NCBI GenBank assembly: GCA_031273965.1
Contig: JAISQX010000141.1
Span: forward strand, 1-17,598
Direction: 5' to 3'
Length of the DNA stretch: 17,598 bases
Source: Clostridiales bacterium
Lineage (GTDB): Bacteria > Bacillota > Clostridia > Christensenellales > JAISNN01
This document shows, one piece after another, positions 7,476-14,228 of the stretch (its first letter is position 1; each line of letters starts with the position of its first letter). Below the pieces are notes generated by a model. It saw nothing but the letters and a program-made list of their open reading frames with translations, was not told where the DNA came from and did no database searches. The translations under genes were made by a program, and so were the position numbers.

Positions 7476-7571
7476 GTTTACCGTAAAGCTTGCCGATAAT
7501 AAAAGTTACACTCACTACAAGCGTAACAAAACACATGCCGAGTTAACCGTAAAGCTTGCCGATAATAAAAG
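7476..7571. repeat. Direct repeat: duplicated 3' end of the SDR gene
   Basis: Bases 7476-7505 and 7542-7571 are identical over 30 bases except one, including 26 consecutive matches, at an offset of 66 bp (22 codons). The second copy is the end of the minus-strand SDR gene (encoding FIIGKLYG). The first lies beyond its stop codon and encodes the same peptide in the same minus-strand frame. Past the stop the frame stays open down to the TAA at 7384-7386. Confidence 0.85.
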
Positions 7572-8331
7572 CCGTAAGTCTGTCGGGGAGTAGCTTGGCT
7601 ATTGTGACAATAGCGGAATAAGCCTTTCCGCAGACGGTATAGATCGGCGGATTTTTCTTTTTGCTCAGTTTGTAAACTCGTTCGGCGACAAGTGAGGCGG
7701 GAAGTCCGTTTTGTTCGTCACGTTCCATTTTTTCGACTGATTTTTTTATGCGCTCTCCGTAGGAAGCGTCGTCGTCGGAGTTTTTTTCGCGTCGGGATGT
7801 AAATTCGGTTTTTACGTCTCCCGGCAAAACGGTCGACACGGTAATTCCGAACGGCTTAACCTCTTGGCTTAACGCGTTCCCAAACGACGAGACGGCGGCT
7901 TTCGTCGCGGAATAGAAAGCTTGAAAAGGGATGGGCAATACGCCCGCTACCGAGCCGACGTTGATTATTGCGCCGCGACCTTTTTTGCGCATGTACGGTA
8001 TGGTAAGCTGCGAGGCGTAAGCCGTGCCGAAAAAGTTTACGGCGAAAATTTTCTCAAGTTTTTTTGGAGGAGTGCTTTCGACGGAACCGGAAATACCCAT
8101 TCCCGCGCAATTTATAAGGACGTCTATTTGTTTCTCCGAAGCGTATATGCGCTCTATGGCGTCTTTGAGCGCGTCATAATTACTCACGTCCGCGCACATA
8201 TCGCGCACACCCGAAAGATTTGACGGCGTTCTGGAGACATTATAAACTATCTCGCCTTTTTTTGCGAAAAGCTCGGCGGTCGCCTTTCCTATTCCGGCGG
8301 AAGCGCCGGTAACTATAACAATTTTTGGCAT
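7543..8331 (-). CDS. SDR-family oxidoreductase
   Basis: A classical short-chain dehydrogenase/reductase of 262 residues. TGASAGIG at 8-15 binds the cofactor and NCAG at 74-77 stands in for NNAG. The catalytic residues are Asn99, Ser127, Tyr140 and Lys144 (YSATK). The C-terminal third, with EQNGLPASLVAERVYKLSKKKNP-type features and a hydrophobic tail (TIAKLLPDRLTAFIIGKLYG), resembles the DltE/YqjQ-like subgroup and may dock to the membrane. The substrate is unknown. The N-terminal ATG at 8331 is fixed by the glycine motif seven codons on, yet the promoter leaves almost no room for a leader, so the mRNA may be leaderless. A partial duplication of its 3' end lies just downstream. Confidence 0.87.
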   Translation of the reverse strand: MPKIVIVTGASAGIGKATAELFAKKGEIVYNVSRTPSNLSGVRDMCADVSNYDALKDAIERIYASEKQIDVLINCAGMGISGSVESTPPKKLEKIFAVNFFGTAYASQLTIPYMRKKGRGAIINVGSVAGVLPIPFQAFYSATKAAVSSFGNALSQEVKPFGITVSTVLPGDVKTEFTSRREKNSDDDASYGERIKKSVEKMERDEQNGLPASLVAERVYKLSKKKNPPIYTVCGKAYSAIVTIAKLLPDRLTAFIIGKLYG

Positions 8332-8337
8332 ATACCA

Positions 8338-8366
8338 ATTATACGTTCAATTTCTTTATTTGTCAA
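8338..8366 (-). promoter_or_regulatory. Consensus promoter of the SDR gene, abutting its ATG
   Basis: On the minus strand, a perfect TTGACA (8366-8361), a 17-base spacer and a perfect TATAAT (8343-8338) are followed by only six bases before the ATG at 8331. Initiation seven bases past the -10 would start the RNA at the A of the start codon. No Shine-Dalgarno site fits in between. Confidence 0.8.
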
Positions 8367-8494
8367 ACATGTTTTTCGAAATGGTATGGAAAGTTTATGC
8401 GAACAACGTTCGGGTGTTTTTGCGCATAAGCACCGCTTTGCTTTGTTTTGCAATTTGCGGAAATTTAAAAAAATAAAAATCTTGTGAAAATCCC

Positions 8495-8523
8495 TTGACA
8501 CGGATTGGATTTTCGTTTATTAT
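8495..8523 (+). promoter_or_regulatory. Promoter of the aromatic amino acid operon
   Basis: A perfect TTGACA (8495-8500), a 17-base spacer and TATTAT (8518-8523) give a strong sigma-A promoter. Initiation is expected near 8530, three bases before the leader-peptide ATG at 8533. A TATAAT three bases further on would need a 20-base spacer and is less likely. Confidence 0.75.
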
Positions 8524-8532
8524 AATTATACT

Positions 8533-8619
8533 ATGAAAAAATTGCTCAAGAATGTTTATTATGCATTTAATTTCTTTTACGGCTGGTTTTGCTTTAGCCG
8601 CAAATTAGCATGCAGATAA
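8533..8619 (+). CDS. Aromatic-rich leader peptide of the aro operon attenuator
   Basis: A 28-codon frame opens at ATG 8533 and ends at TAA 8617-8619. Residues 8-21 read VYYAFNFFYGWFCF: nine of the 13 residues 9-21 are aromatic, comprising three Tyr, five Phe and one Trp. This density matches the logic of the enterobacterial pheA and trp leader peptides, in which ribosomes stall when the matching charged tRNA is scarce. It lies directly between a strong promoter and an intrinsic terminator, upstream of a six-gene operon that makes chorismate and phenylalanine precursors. There is almost no 5' leader and no clear Shine-Dalgarno site, so translation probably starts at or near the RNA end. The peptide itself likely has no function beyond being translated. 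Confidence 0.82.
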   Translation: MKKLLKNVYYAFNFFYGWFCFSRKLACR

Positions 8620-8684
8620 ACATATATTGACAATCAAGCAAAAAAATGCTTTAAGGAGTTGCCGATGTATGGCGGCTCTTTTTT
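8580..8684 (+). promoter_or_regulatory. Transcription attenuator: alternative hairpins ahead of aroF
   Basis: AGCCGC (8596-8601), in the last third of the leader peptide, has two possible partners. It pairs with CGGCT (8580-8584), over the Tyr16-Gly-Trp codons, to make a small protector hairpin. It also pairs with GCGGCT (8672-8677), which is the 3' arm of the terminator. A nested helix AGCAT (8607-8611) with ATGCT (8646-8650) would bring the distant strands together. A ribosome stalled on codons 12-16 would cover the first partner and free AGCCGC to break the terminator. A ribosome reaching the stop at 8617 would cover AGCCGC and let the terminator form. The pairing is seen in the sequence, the mechanism is inferred. 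Confidence 0.65.
8653..8684 (+). terminator. Leader terminator of the aro operon
   Basis: GAGTTGCC (8656-8663) pairs with GGCGGCTC (8671-8678), with two G-T pairs, around a seven-base loop. The hairpin is followed directly by six T (8679-8684) and is preceded by AAG that can extend it. It ends 57 bases before the aroF start, so it lies inside the operon's leader and not at a gene end. Confidence 0.85.
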
Positions 8685-8741
8685 GATTAAGGCGCGTTGA
8701 AAGGACAACGTAAAGTAAGCGGACTAATAACCGGAGGAATT

Positions 8742-9572
8742 ATGGAGCTTAAAGAGAAAGCGTTTAAAAGCGTCAGCAGAAAGACGCGTCAAGAGGACAC
8801 CGTCATAGATATAGGCGGCGGCGTCAAGATAGGCGGAGGGAATTTTACGATTATAGCGGGACCTTGTTCCGTCGAGTCGGAGGAGCAGGTAACCGAGATA
8901 GCAAAAAACGTAAAAAAATCCGGAGCGCACGCTATGCGCGGAGGAGCTTTTAAACCGCGTTCTTCGCCTTATGCTTTTCAAGGCTTAAAGGCTCTCGGAA
9001 TGGATTATCTTTTGGAAGCGAAGCGCGCGACGGGATTGCCAATAGTGACGGAGATATTGAACATAGCGCATCTCGGGCTGTTTAACGACGTAGACGTAAT
9101 ACAGGTGGGCGCGCGCAATATGCAAAATTTTGAGCTGCTAAAGGAGCTGGGAAGAACCGACAAGCCGATATTGTTAAAGCGCGGCATGGCGTGCACGATA
9201 CAGGAGCTTTTGATGAGCGCGGAATACGTCATGTCCGAGGGCAATACAAAGGTGATACTTTGCGAAAGGGGAATAAGAACGTTTGAGGGCGTGACGAGAA
9301 ATACGCTTGACTTATCCTGTATACCGATAATAAAAGCGGCGTCGCATTTGCCGGTGATAGTCGATCCGAGTCACGCGACGGGCATAGCCTCGCTTGTCGC
9401 GCCGATGTCTTATGCGGCGATGGCGGCGGGCGCGGACGGTCTGATAATCGAAGTGCATAACGATCCGGAAAACGCTCTTTGCGACGGAGATCAATCTATC
9501 TTGCCTTCTGAGTTTGACGCGATAGCAAAAAAACTCGGAAAGATGGCTAAAATTTTTAACAAGAACATGTAG
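8742..9572 (+). CDS. aroF: 3-deoxy-7-phosphoheptulonate (DAHP) synthase, type I-beta, core only
   Basis: This enzyme condenses phosphoenolpyruvate and erythrose-4-phosphate, the entry step of the shikimate pathway. I start it at ATG 8742 behind GGAGGA (8733-8738), giving 276 residues. A TTG at 8697 is in frame but has no ribosome site. GPCSVES (residues 40-46), KPRSSPYAFQG (71-81) and DPSHATG (208-214) mark the KDO8P/DAHP synthase barrel. The likely metal ligands are Cys42, His211, Glu237 and Asp248. The I-beta enzymes of Thermotoga and Bacillus carry an extra N-terminal ferredoxin-like or chorismate mutase domain. Here only about 30 residues precede the barrel, so no fused feedback domain is present. 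It is the first structural gene after the attenuator. Confidence 0.94.
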   Translation: MELKEKAFKSVSRKTRQEDTVIDIGGGVKIGGGNFTIIAGPCSVESEEQVTEIAKNVKKSGAHAMRGGAFKPRSSPYAFQGLKALGMDYLLEAKRATGLPIVTEILNIAHLGLFNDVDVIQVGARNMQNFELLKELGRTDKPILLKRGMACTIQELLMSAEYVMSEGNTKVILCERGIRTFEGVTRNTLDLSCIPIIKAASHLPVIVDPSHATGIASLVAPMSYAAMAAGADGLIIEVHNDPENALCDGDQSILPSEFDAIAKKLGKMAKIFNKNM

Positions 9573-9621
9573 TTTTTTTAGGGATATCGTTAGGCGTTTC
9601 CCGAGATAAAAAGAGGAAATT

Positions 9622-10683
9622 ATGACAAGGATTCATGTGAACGCGGGCGCGGGTTATGATGTTTTGATAGGCAAGGGGCTTTTGAATGAATGCGGAGAGA
9701 TAATAAAAAAAGCGGCGCCGAAGACAAAAAAGATTGCCGTAATATGTGACGATACGGTTGAGGCGCTGTATTCGCAAGCCGTTGAGAGGCGCTTGTCCGA
9801 AAGCGGTTTTTTGACCGTTAAATATGTGTTTAAGAGCGGCGAAGCGTCAAAAAACACAAAAGAATATGTGAAGATATTGGAGTTTTTAAGCGCGAACAGA
9901 CTCTCTCGTACGGACGCTTTGGTTGCTTTGGGCGGCGGCGTGACGGGAGATCTGGCCGGCTTTGCCGCGGCGACATATTTGCGGGGAATAAGTTTCGTTC
10001 AAATGCCGACGACGTTGCTTGCGGCGGTGGATTCTTCCGTGGGCGGAAAAACCGGAATAAACCTACCGTCGGGTAAAAATCAGGCGGGAGCCTTTTATCA
10101 GCCGCAGACCGTAATATGCGACATTGAAACGTTGGGAACGTTGTCGGACGACCTTATGGCGGACGGCTCGGGAGAGATAATAAAACATGCGGTCATAGCG
10201 GGCGGAGAGCTGTACGATGAATTAAAAAATCGCGGTATAGTACCGTGCTACGGCGAACGATTGGAGAGGATAATAGCTCTGTCGGTAAAGATTAAAGCGG
10301 ACATCGTGGAAGCGGACGAAAGAGAAAAAAATATAAGAAGGCTGTTGAATCTCGGACATACGGTGGGACACGCCGTCGAAAAGCTTTCGGATTATAAAAT
10401 GCGCCATGGCAAATGCGTGGCTTCCGGGCTTTTATATATAGCGGAGTTGTCTAAGAAAAAAGGATTTTTGGACGATAGCGCTTTTGAGGAAATAGTAAAT
10501 CTTTTGAAGAAGAACGGGCTTTTGATACCTTGTCCATACGGGGCGCGTGAGATGGCGGATATTATATTGAGCGATAAAAAGACGGCGGGAGGCAAGCTCG
10601 GCGTCGTTATGATACGCGGGATAGGCGATTGCTTTGTGCACGATATAGATCTCAAAGAGACGGAGGAATTTTTTAAGCTATGA
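9622..10683 (+). CDS. aroB: 3-dehydroquinate synthase
   Basis: AroB cyclises DAHP to 3-dehydroquinate, using NAD+ and a divalent metal. It has 353 residues, the usual size. The NAD-binding glycine stretch LGGGVTGDLAGF is at 103-114, and the region MPTTLLAAVDSSVGGKTGIN (128-147) lines the active site. The metal ligands are likely Glu185 (GSGEIIKHA), His246 or His250 (LGHTVGHA) and His262 (MRHGKCV). AGAGGAAA precedes the ATG. It follows aroF by 49 bp, and its TGA overlaps the aroA ATG by four bases, which suggests translational coupling. Confidence 0.97.
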   Translation: MTRIHVNAGAGYDVLIGKGLLNECGEIIKKAAPKTKKIAVICDDTVEALYSQAVERRLSESGFLTVKYVFKSGEASKNTKEYVKILEFLSANRLSRTDALVALGGGVTGDLAGFAAATYLRGISFVQMPTTLLAAVDSSVGGKTGINLPSGKNQAGAFYQPQTVICDIETLGTLSDDLMADGSGEIIKHAVIAGGELYDELKNRGIVPCYGERLERIIALSVKIKADIVEADEREKNIRRLLNLGHTVGHAVEKLSDYKMRHGKCVASGLLYIAELSKKKGFLDDSAFEEIVNLLKKNGLLIPCPYGAREMADIILSDKKTAGGKLGVVMIRGIGDCFVHDIDLKETEEFFKL

Positions 10684-11948
10684 ATATTGCCGTAGACAAA
10701 GGCTTTTTAAGGGGCGAGATAGAGATAATATCGTCAAAATCCGTCGCGCACAGAGTGATGATTTGCGCGGCGGCGGCGAACGAACAAACTGTAATAAAGG
10801 GACTGAACAATTCGGCGGATGTTTTTGCTACAATTAATTGCCTTACGGCGTTGGGTGCGGAATTTCAAAAGGACGGCGACGGCGTCTATAAGGTTACGCC
10901 CATAGGCGACATAAAAAGCCGCGACGATTTAAAAACGTTGAATTGCGGGGAAAGCGGCTCCACGCTGAGGTTTCTGCTTCCTTTCGCCGCGTCGCTCGGA
11001 GTTAAAGCGGAGTTCAATACCGAGGGCAGACTGCCGGAAAGACCTATAGAAGAGTTAATTGCAGTAATGGAGAAGAACGGCGCGTCGGTCATAAAGAAAG
11101 GCGCAAAAATATATGTGAGCGGCGAATTGAAGAGCGGTGATTATCGTATAAGCGCAAAGGTGAGTTCGCAATTCATATCCGGACTACTCATGGCTCTGTC
11201 ACGCGTAAAAGGCGGCGGTCGGATTATATTGGACGGAGAAGCCGAGTCGGAGGGGTATATAAATATTACCGTCGACGTTATGGAGAAGTTCGGCGCGAAA
11301 ACGCATTATGACAAAGGCGTTTACGAGGTTAAGGGAAGAGGTTCTTATATTTCTTCCGGAATAGCGGAGATAGAGGGCGATTGGTCTAACGCGGCATTCT
11401 TTATAGCCGCCGGCATTTTGAACGGCGATATTGTTCTGAAAGGATTGAATATAAATTCTAAGCAGCCGGACAGAGAGATAATCGATATTATAAGACGTAT
11501 GGGCGGAAAAATAGAAGAGAGAAAAGACGGTATAGAAGTCAAAAAATCATGCCTGCACGGAACGGAAATCGACGTAAAAAATATTCCCGATTTGGCGCCC
11601 GTATTGAGCGTGGTCGCGGGACTTGCCAACGGGAGAACGATAATGCGTAATGTGGAACGTCTGCGTTTAAAGGAATGCGACAGACTATCCGCCGTCGCGG
11701 AAACGATAACCAAAAGCGGGGGGCGCGCGGTAATGGAAGATAGCCGGTTGATAATCGACGGAGTAAAGGAATATAAAAGCGCTGTGCTTAGCGGTTTTAA
11801 CGATCACCGCATGGTCATGTCCGCCGCAATTCTGGCTCTCGGAGCGAGCGGGACGATTACCATAAACGGAACCGAAGCCGTCAATAAATCTTATCCTGAT
11901 TTTTTTGAAGAATATAAAAGGCTGGGAGGAAAAATATGTCATCTTTGA
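10680..11948 (+). CDS. aroA: 3-phosphoshikimate 1-carboxyvinyltransferase (EPSP synthase)
   Basis: AroA transfers the enolpyruvyl group of PEP to shikimate-3-phosphate. The protein has 422 residues, near the family norm. SSKSVAHR (18-25) holds the PEP and S3P contacts, GRLPERP is at 116-122, SSQFISGLL at 162-170, PDLAP contains the catalytic Asp304, and LKECDR (330-335) is the PEP-binding region. The glyphosate-site loop, GNAGTAMR in class I enzymes, reads CGESGSTLR (89-97) here, so it departs from that motif. The ATG at 10680 overlaps the aroB stop and the gene overlaps aroC by 13 bp. Confidence 0.96.
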   Translation: MNIAVDKGFLRGEIEIISSKSVAHRVMICAAAANEQTVIKGLNNSADVFATINCLTALGAEFQKDGDGVYKVTPIGDIKSRDDLKTLNCGESGSTLRFLLPFAASLGVKAEFNTEGRLPERPIEELIAVMEKNGASVIKKGAKIYVSGELKSGDYRISAKVSSQFISGLLMALSRVKGGGRIILDGEAESEGYINITVDVMEKFGAKTHYDKGVYEVKGRGSYISSGIAEIEGDWSNAAFFIAAGILNGDIVLKGLNINSKQPDREIIDIIRRMGGKIEERKDGIEVKKSCLHGTEIDVKNIPDLAPVLSVVAGLANGRTIMRNVERLRLKECDRLSAVAETITKSGGRAVMEDSRLIIDGVKEYKSAVLSGFNDHRMVMSAAILALGASGTITINGTEAVNKSYPDFFEEYKRLGGKICHL

Positions 11949-13024
11949 GCGGAAAGAAGTATACGATCGATATCTTCGGCGAATCTCACTCGCGCGCGAT
12001 AGGAGTCGTAATAGGCGGCGTCCCCGCGGGAACGCCGATAAAAGTAGAGGACATCGACGCGTTCTTGTCGCGGAGACGTCCAAGCGACGGGGTACATTCA
12101 ACTACAAGGCGCGAAAAGGACGCGGCGGAAATTCTTTCGGGTGTTCTCGACGGATTTGCTACCGGCGCGCCTATTGCCGTTATAATAGAAAATGCGGATA
12201 CTCGTTCGTCGGACTATGAGAGTCTAAAGGGCGTATTCCGACCGTCTCATTCCGATTACGCCGCCTATGTCAAGTACGGAGGCTTTAACGACGTGAGAGG
12301 CGGAGGGCAGTTTTCCGGCAGGCTTACGGCGCCGTTGTGCGCCGCCGGAAGTATAGCGTTGAACATATTGCGCGGACGCGGTGTCGAAGTCACGGCTTAT
12401 ATATCTCGCGTGGGAGCGGCGAAAGCTTTGTCATACAAGGAAGTCGGAGACGTCGAAGCTTTTTTTACGGCGGACAAAATACGAGAAATAAAGAGCGCGG
12501 AATGCCCGTTGCTTGACAAATCCCGTAAAGATGCTATAATAGAAGAAATAGCCGCCGCCGCCAAAGTCGGCGATTCCGTCGGCGGAATAATAGAGTGCGT
12601 GATAACCGGATTGCCCGCGGGAGTAGGCGAGCCGAATTACGATGGCTTGGAGGGGCTTATATCCAAGATCTTGTTCGCCGTGCCGGCGGTCAAGGGCGTT
12701 GAATTTGGAGTCGGCTTCGACATATCGGCGATGCGCGGTAGCGTTGCGAACGACGCTTTGTATTTTGACGGGGACAGAGTAAAGACACGGACGAATAATT
12801 GCGGCGGCATAACGGGCGGGATATCTAACGGTATGCCGATAACTTTCGGCGCGGCGTTTAAGCCGGTGCCGTCGATATACGCGGAACAGGACACGATAGA
12901 CATAAAAAACCGAAAAAATACAAAATTGAGCATTTCGGGAAGGCACGACGCATGCATTGTTCCCCGCGCCGTGCCGGTTGTAGAAGCGGCGGCGGCTTGC
13001 GCGCTTTTGGATTTATTAATTTGA
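11936..13024 (+). CDS. aroC: Chorismate synthase
   Basis: AroC converts EPSP to chorismate with reduced FMN, the last common step to the aromatic amino acids. The 362-residue protein shows the signatures GESHSRAIG near the N-terminus, RRPSDGVHSTTRREKD, the FMN-region motif RGGGQFSGR, and the C-terminal RHDACIVPRAVPVVEA. GGAGG lies eight bases before the ATG, inside the end of aroA, and the 13-bp overlap with that gene points to coupled translation. No NADPH:flavin reductase domain is fused, so this is the usual monofunctional bacterial type. Confidence 0.97.
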   Translation: MSSLSGKKYTIDIFGESHSRAIGVVIGGVPAGTPIKVEDIDAFLSRRRPSDGVHSTTRREKDAAEILSGVLDGFATGAPIAVIIENADTRSSDYESLKGVFRPSHSDYAAYVKYGGFNDVRGGGQFSGRLTAPLCAAGSIALNILRGRGVEVTAYISRVGAAKALSYKEVGDVEAFFTADKIREIKSAECPLLDKSRKDAIIEEIAAAAKVGDSVGGIIECVITGLPAGVGEPNYDGLEGLISKILFAVPAVKGVEFGVGFDISAMRGSVANDALYFDGDRVKTRTNNCGGITGGISNGMPITFGAAFKPVPSIYAEQDTIDIKNRKNTKLSISGRHDACIVPRAVPVVEAAAACALLDLLI

Positions 13025-13039
13025 TATAAGGAGATTTGT

Positions 13040-14200
13040 ATGAAGATAGAAGATTTGAGAAATCTAATAGATGCGATAGACGACAGAATCGCGGCGGATT
13101 ATACCGAAAGGATTAGGCTTGTACAAGAAATAGGAAAATTAAAAAGAACAAGCGGAACGGATATACTGGATATAGACCGCGAAAAAGAAATCCTTGAGCG
13201 GATGGTCGAAGGCAAAGACAAAAAAACCGTCGGCTACATAAGAGAATTATATTCGGTGATTTTTGACGCAAGCCGCAAAATTCAGTCCGAATACAAGACT
13301 TTTTCCATTTACGATGACCTTGAAAAAATGCTCTCGTCGGATTTGCCGGCTTTTCCCAAAAAGATGAGAACCGCGTGTCAGGGCGCAAAAGGCGCGTTCT
13401 CTTATATCGCCGCCAACAAGATTTTTAAGGATCCCGACGTTACGTTTTACAATACCTTTGAGGAGGTATTCAAAGCCGTCGAGAGCGGACAAGTCGAGGC
13501 GGGCGTCCTTCCGATCGAAAACAGCACGGCGGGATCCGTTAACGAAATCTATGACCTTATGAGGAAGTATAAGCTCTACATTATCCGCGGCGCAAAGATA
13601 AAAGTCGATCACAATCTGATAGCATGTAAAGGCGCTAAGCTAAAAGATATAAAAGAGGTATATTCCAACGAATTGGCTATAGCTCAATGTTCTAATTTTA
13701 TATCGGAGAACGGACTCAAGGCTATATATACGGAAAATACGGCTAAGTCTGTGATATACGTCAAGGAAACCGGAAAGAAAGACATTGCCGCAATCGCGTC
13801 AAAATCCTGCGCTTCCATTTACGGCATGGACATATTGGGCGCGAAGATACAAAACAAAGACAACAATTATACGCGGTTTATCTGCGACACAAAAAAACTT
13901 GCGGTAAACGGCGGAGCCAATAAAGTGAGTATCATGGTATCGCTTCCGCATACGAACGGCAGTCTTTTGAACTTCTTAAAAAAATTCGCCTCTTATAACA
14001 TGACAAAGCTTGAGAGCCGTCCAGTAAACGAAACGGACTTTGAATACATGTTCTATTTTGATTTTGAGGTTGACCTCAGAAATACGGGACTTTTGGATCT
14101 TTTGAAGGAATTGTCGAACAGCGCGTATAGCATAACTTTTATGGGTAATTACTCGGAGATTTCAGATTTGCCCGTATACGATTTTAAAGATATAGACTAA
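13040..14200 (+). CDS. pheA: Bifunctional chorismate mutase / prephenate dehydratase (P-protein)
   Basis: This enzyme makes prephenate from chorismate and then phenylpyruvate, the direct precursor of phenylalanine. Three domains are visible in 386 residues. The first is an AroQ-type chorismate mutase at about 1-88, with DLRNLIDAIDDRI and the DIDREKEIL helix. The second is prephenate dehydratase at about 109-284, with PIENSTAGSV (158-167) and the catalytic TRF (278-280). The third is an ACT domain at about 294-375 with the Phe-binding ESRP (325-328), so feedback inhibition by phenylalanine is expected. The GALV-type motif is altered to NGSLL (306-310). AAGGAGA stands ahead of the ATG, 15 bp after aroC. 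It makes the operon Phe-directed, and no tyrA is present. Confidence 0.96.
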   Translation: MKIEDLRNLIDAIDDRIAADYTERIRLVQEIGKLKRTSGTDILDIDREKEILERMVEGKDKKTVGYIRELYSVIFDASRKIQSEYKTFSIYDDLEKMLSSDLPAFPKKMRTACQGAKGAFSYIAANKIFKDPDVTFYNTFEEVFKAVESGQVEAGVLPIENSTAGSVNEIYDLMRKYKLYIIRGAKIKVDHNLIACKGAKLKDIKEVYSNELAIAQCSNFISENGLKAIYTENTAKSVIYVKETGKKDIAAIASKSCASIYGMDILGAKIQNKDNNYTRFICDTKKLAVNGGANKVSIMVSLPHTNGSLLNFLKKFASYNMTKLESRPVNETDFEYMFYFDFEVDLRNTGLLDLLKELSNSAYSITFMGNYSEISDLPVYDFKDID

Positions 14201-14228
14201 ACGACTGTCAAAACGGGTAATACGGAGT

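Noticed and set aside
8400..8412. CGAAC-AAC-GTTCG hairpin between the divergent promoters
   Set aside because: Five base pairs with no T tail and no gene upstream to terminate. It is too small to interpret.
8313..8501. Minus-strand 62-codon frame upstream of the SDR gene
   Set aside because: It spans the SDR promoter and overlaps the aro promoter. It has no ribosome site and no recognisable content.
8620..8741. T-box or other riboswitch ahead of aroF
   Set aside because: No T-box core sequence or specifier-loop structure is visible, and the leader peptide plus terminator explains the region.
8697..8741. TTG start extending aroF by 15 codons
   Set aside because: It has no ribosome site, whereas GGAGGA stands directly before the ATG at 8742.
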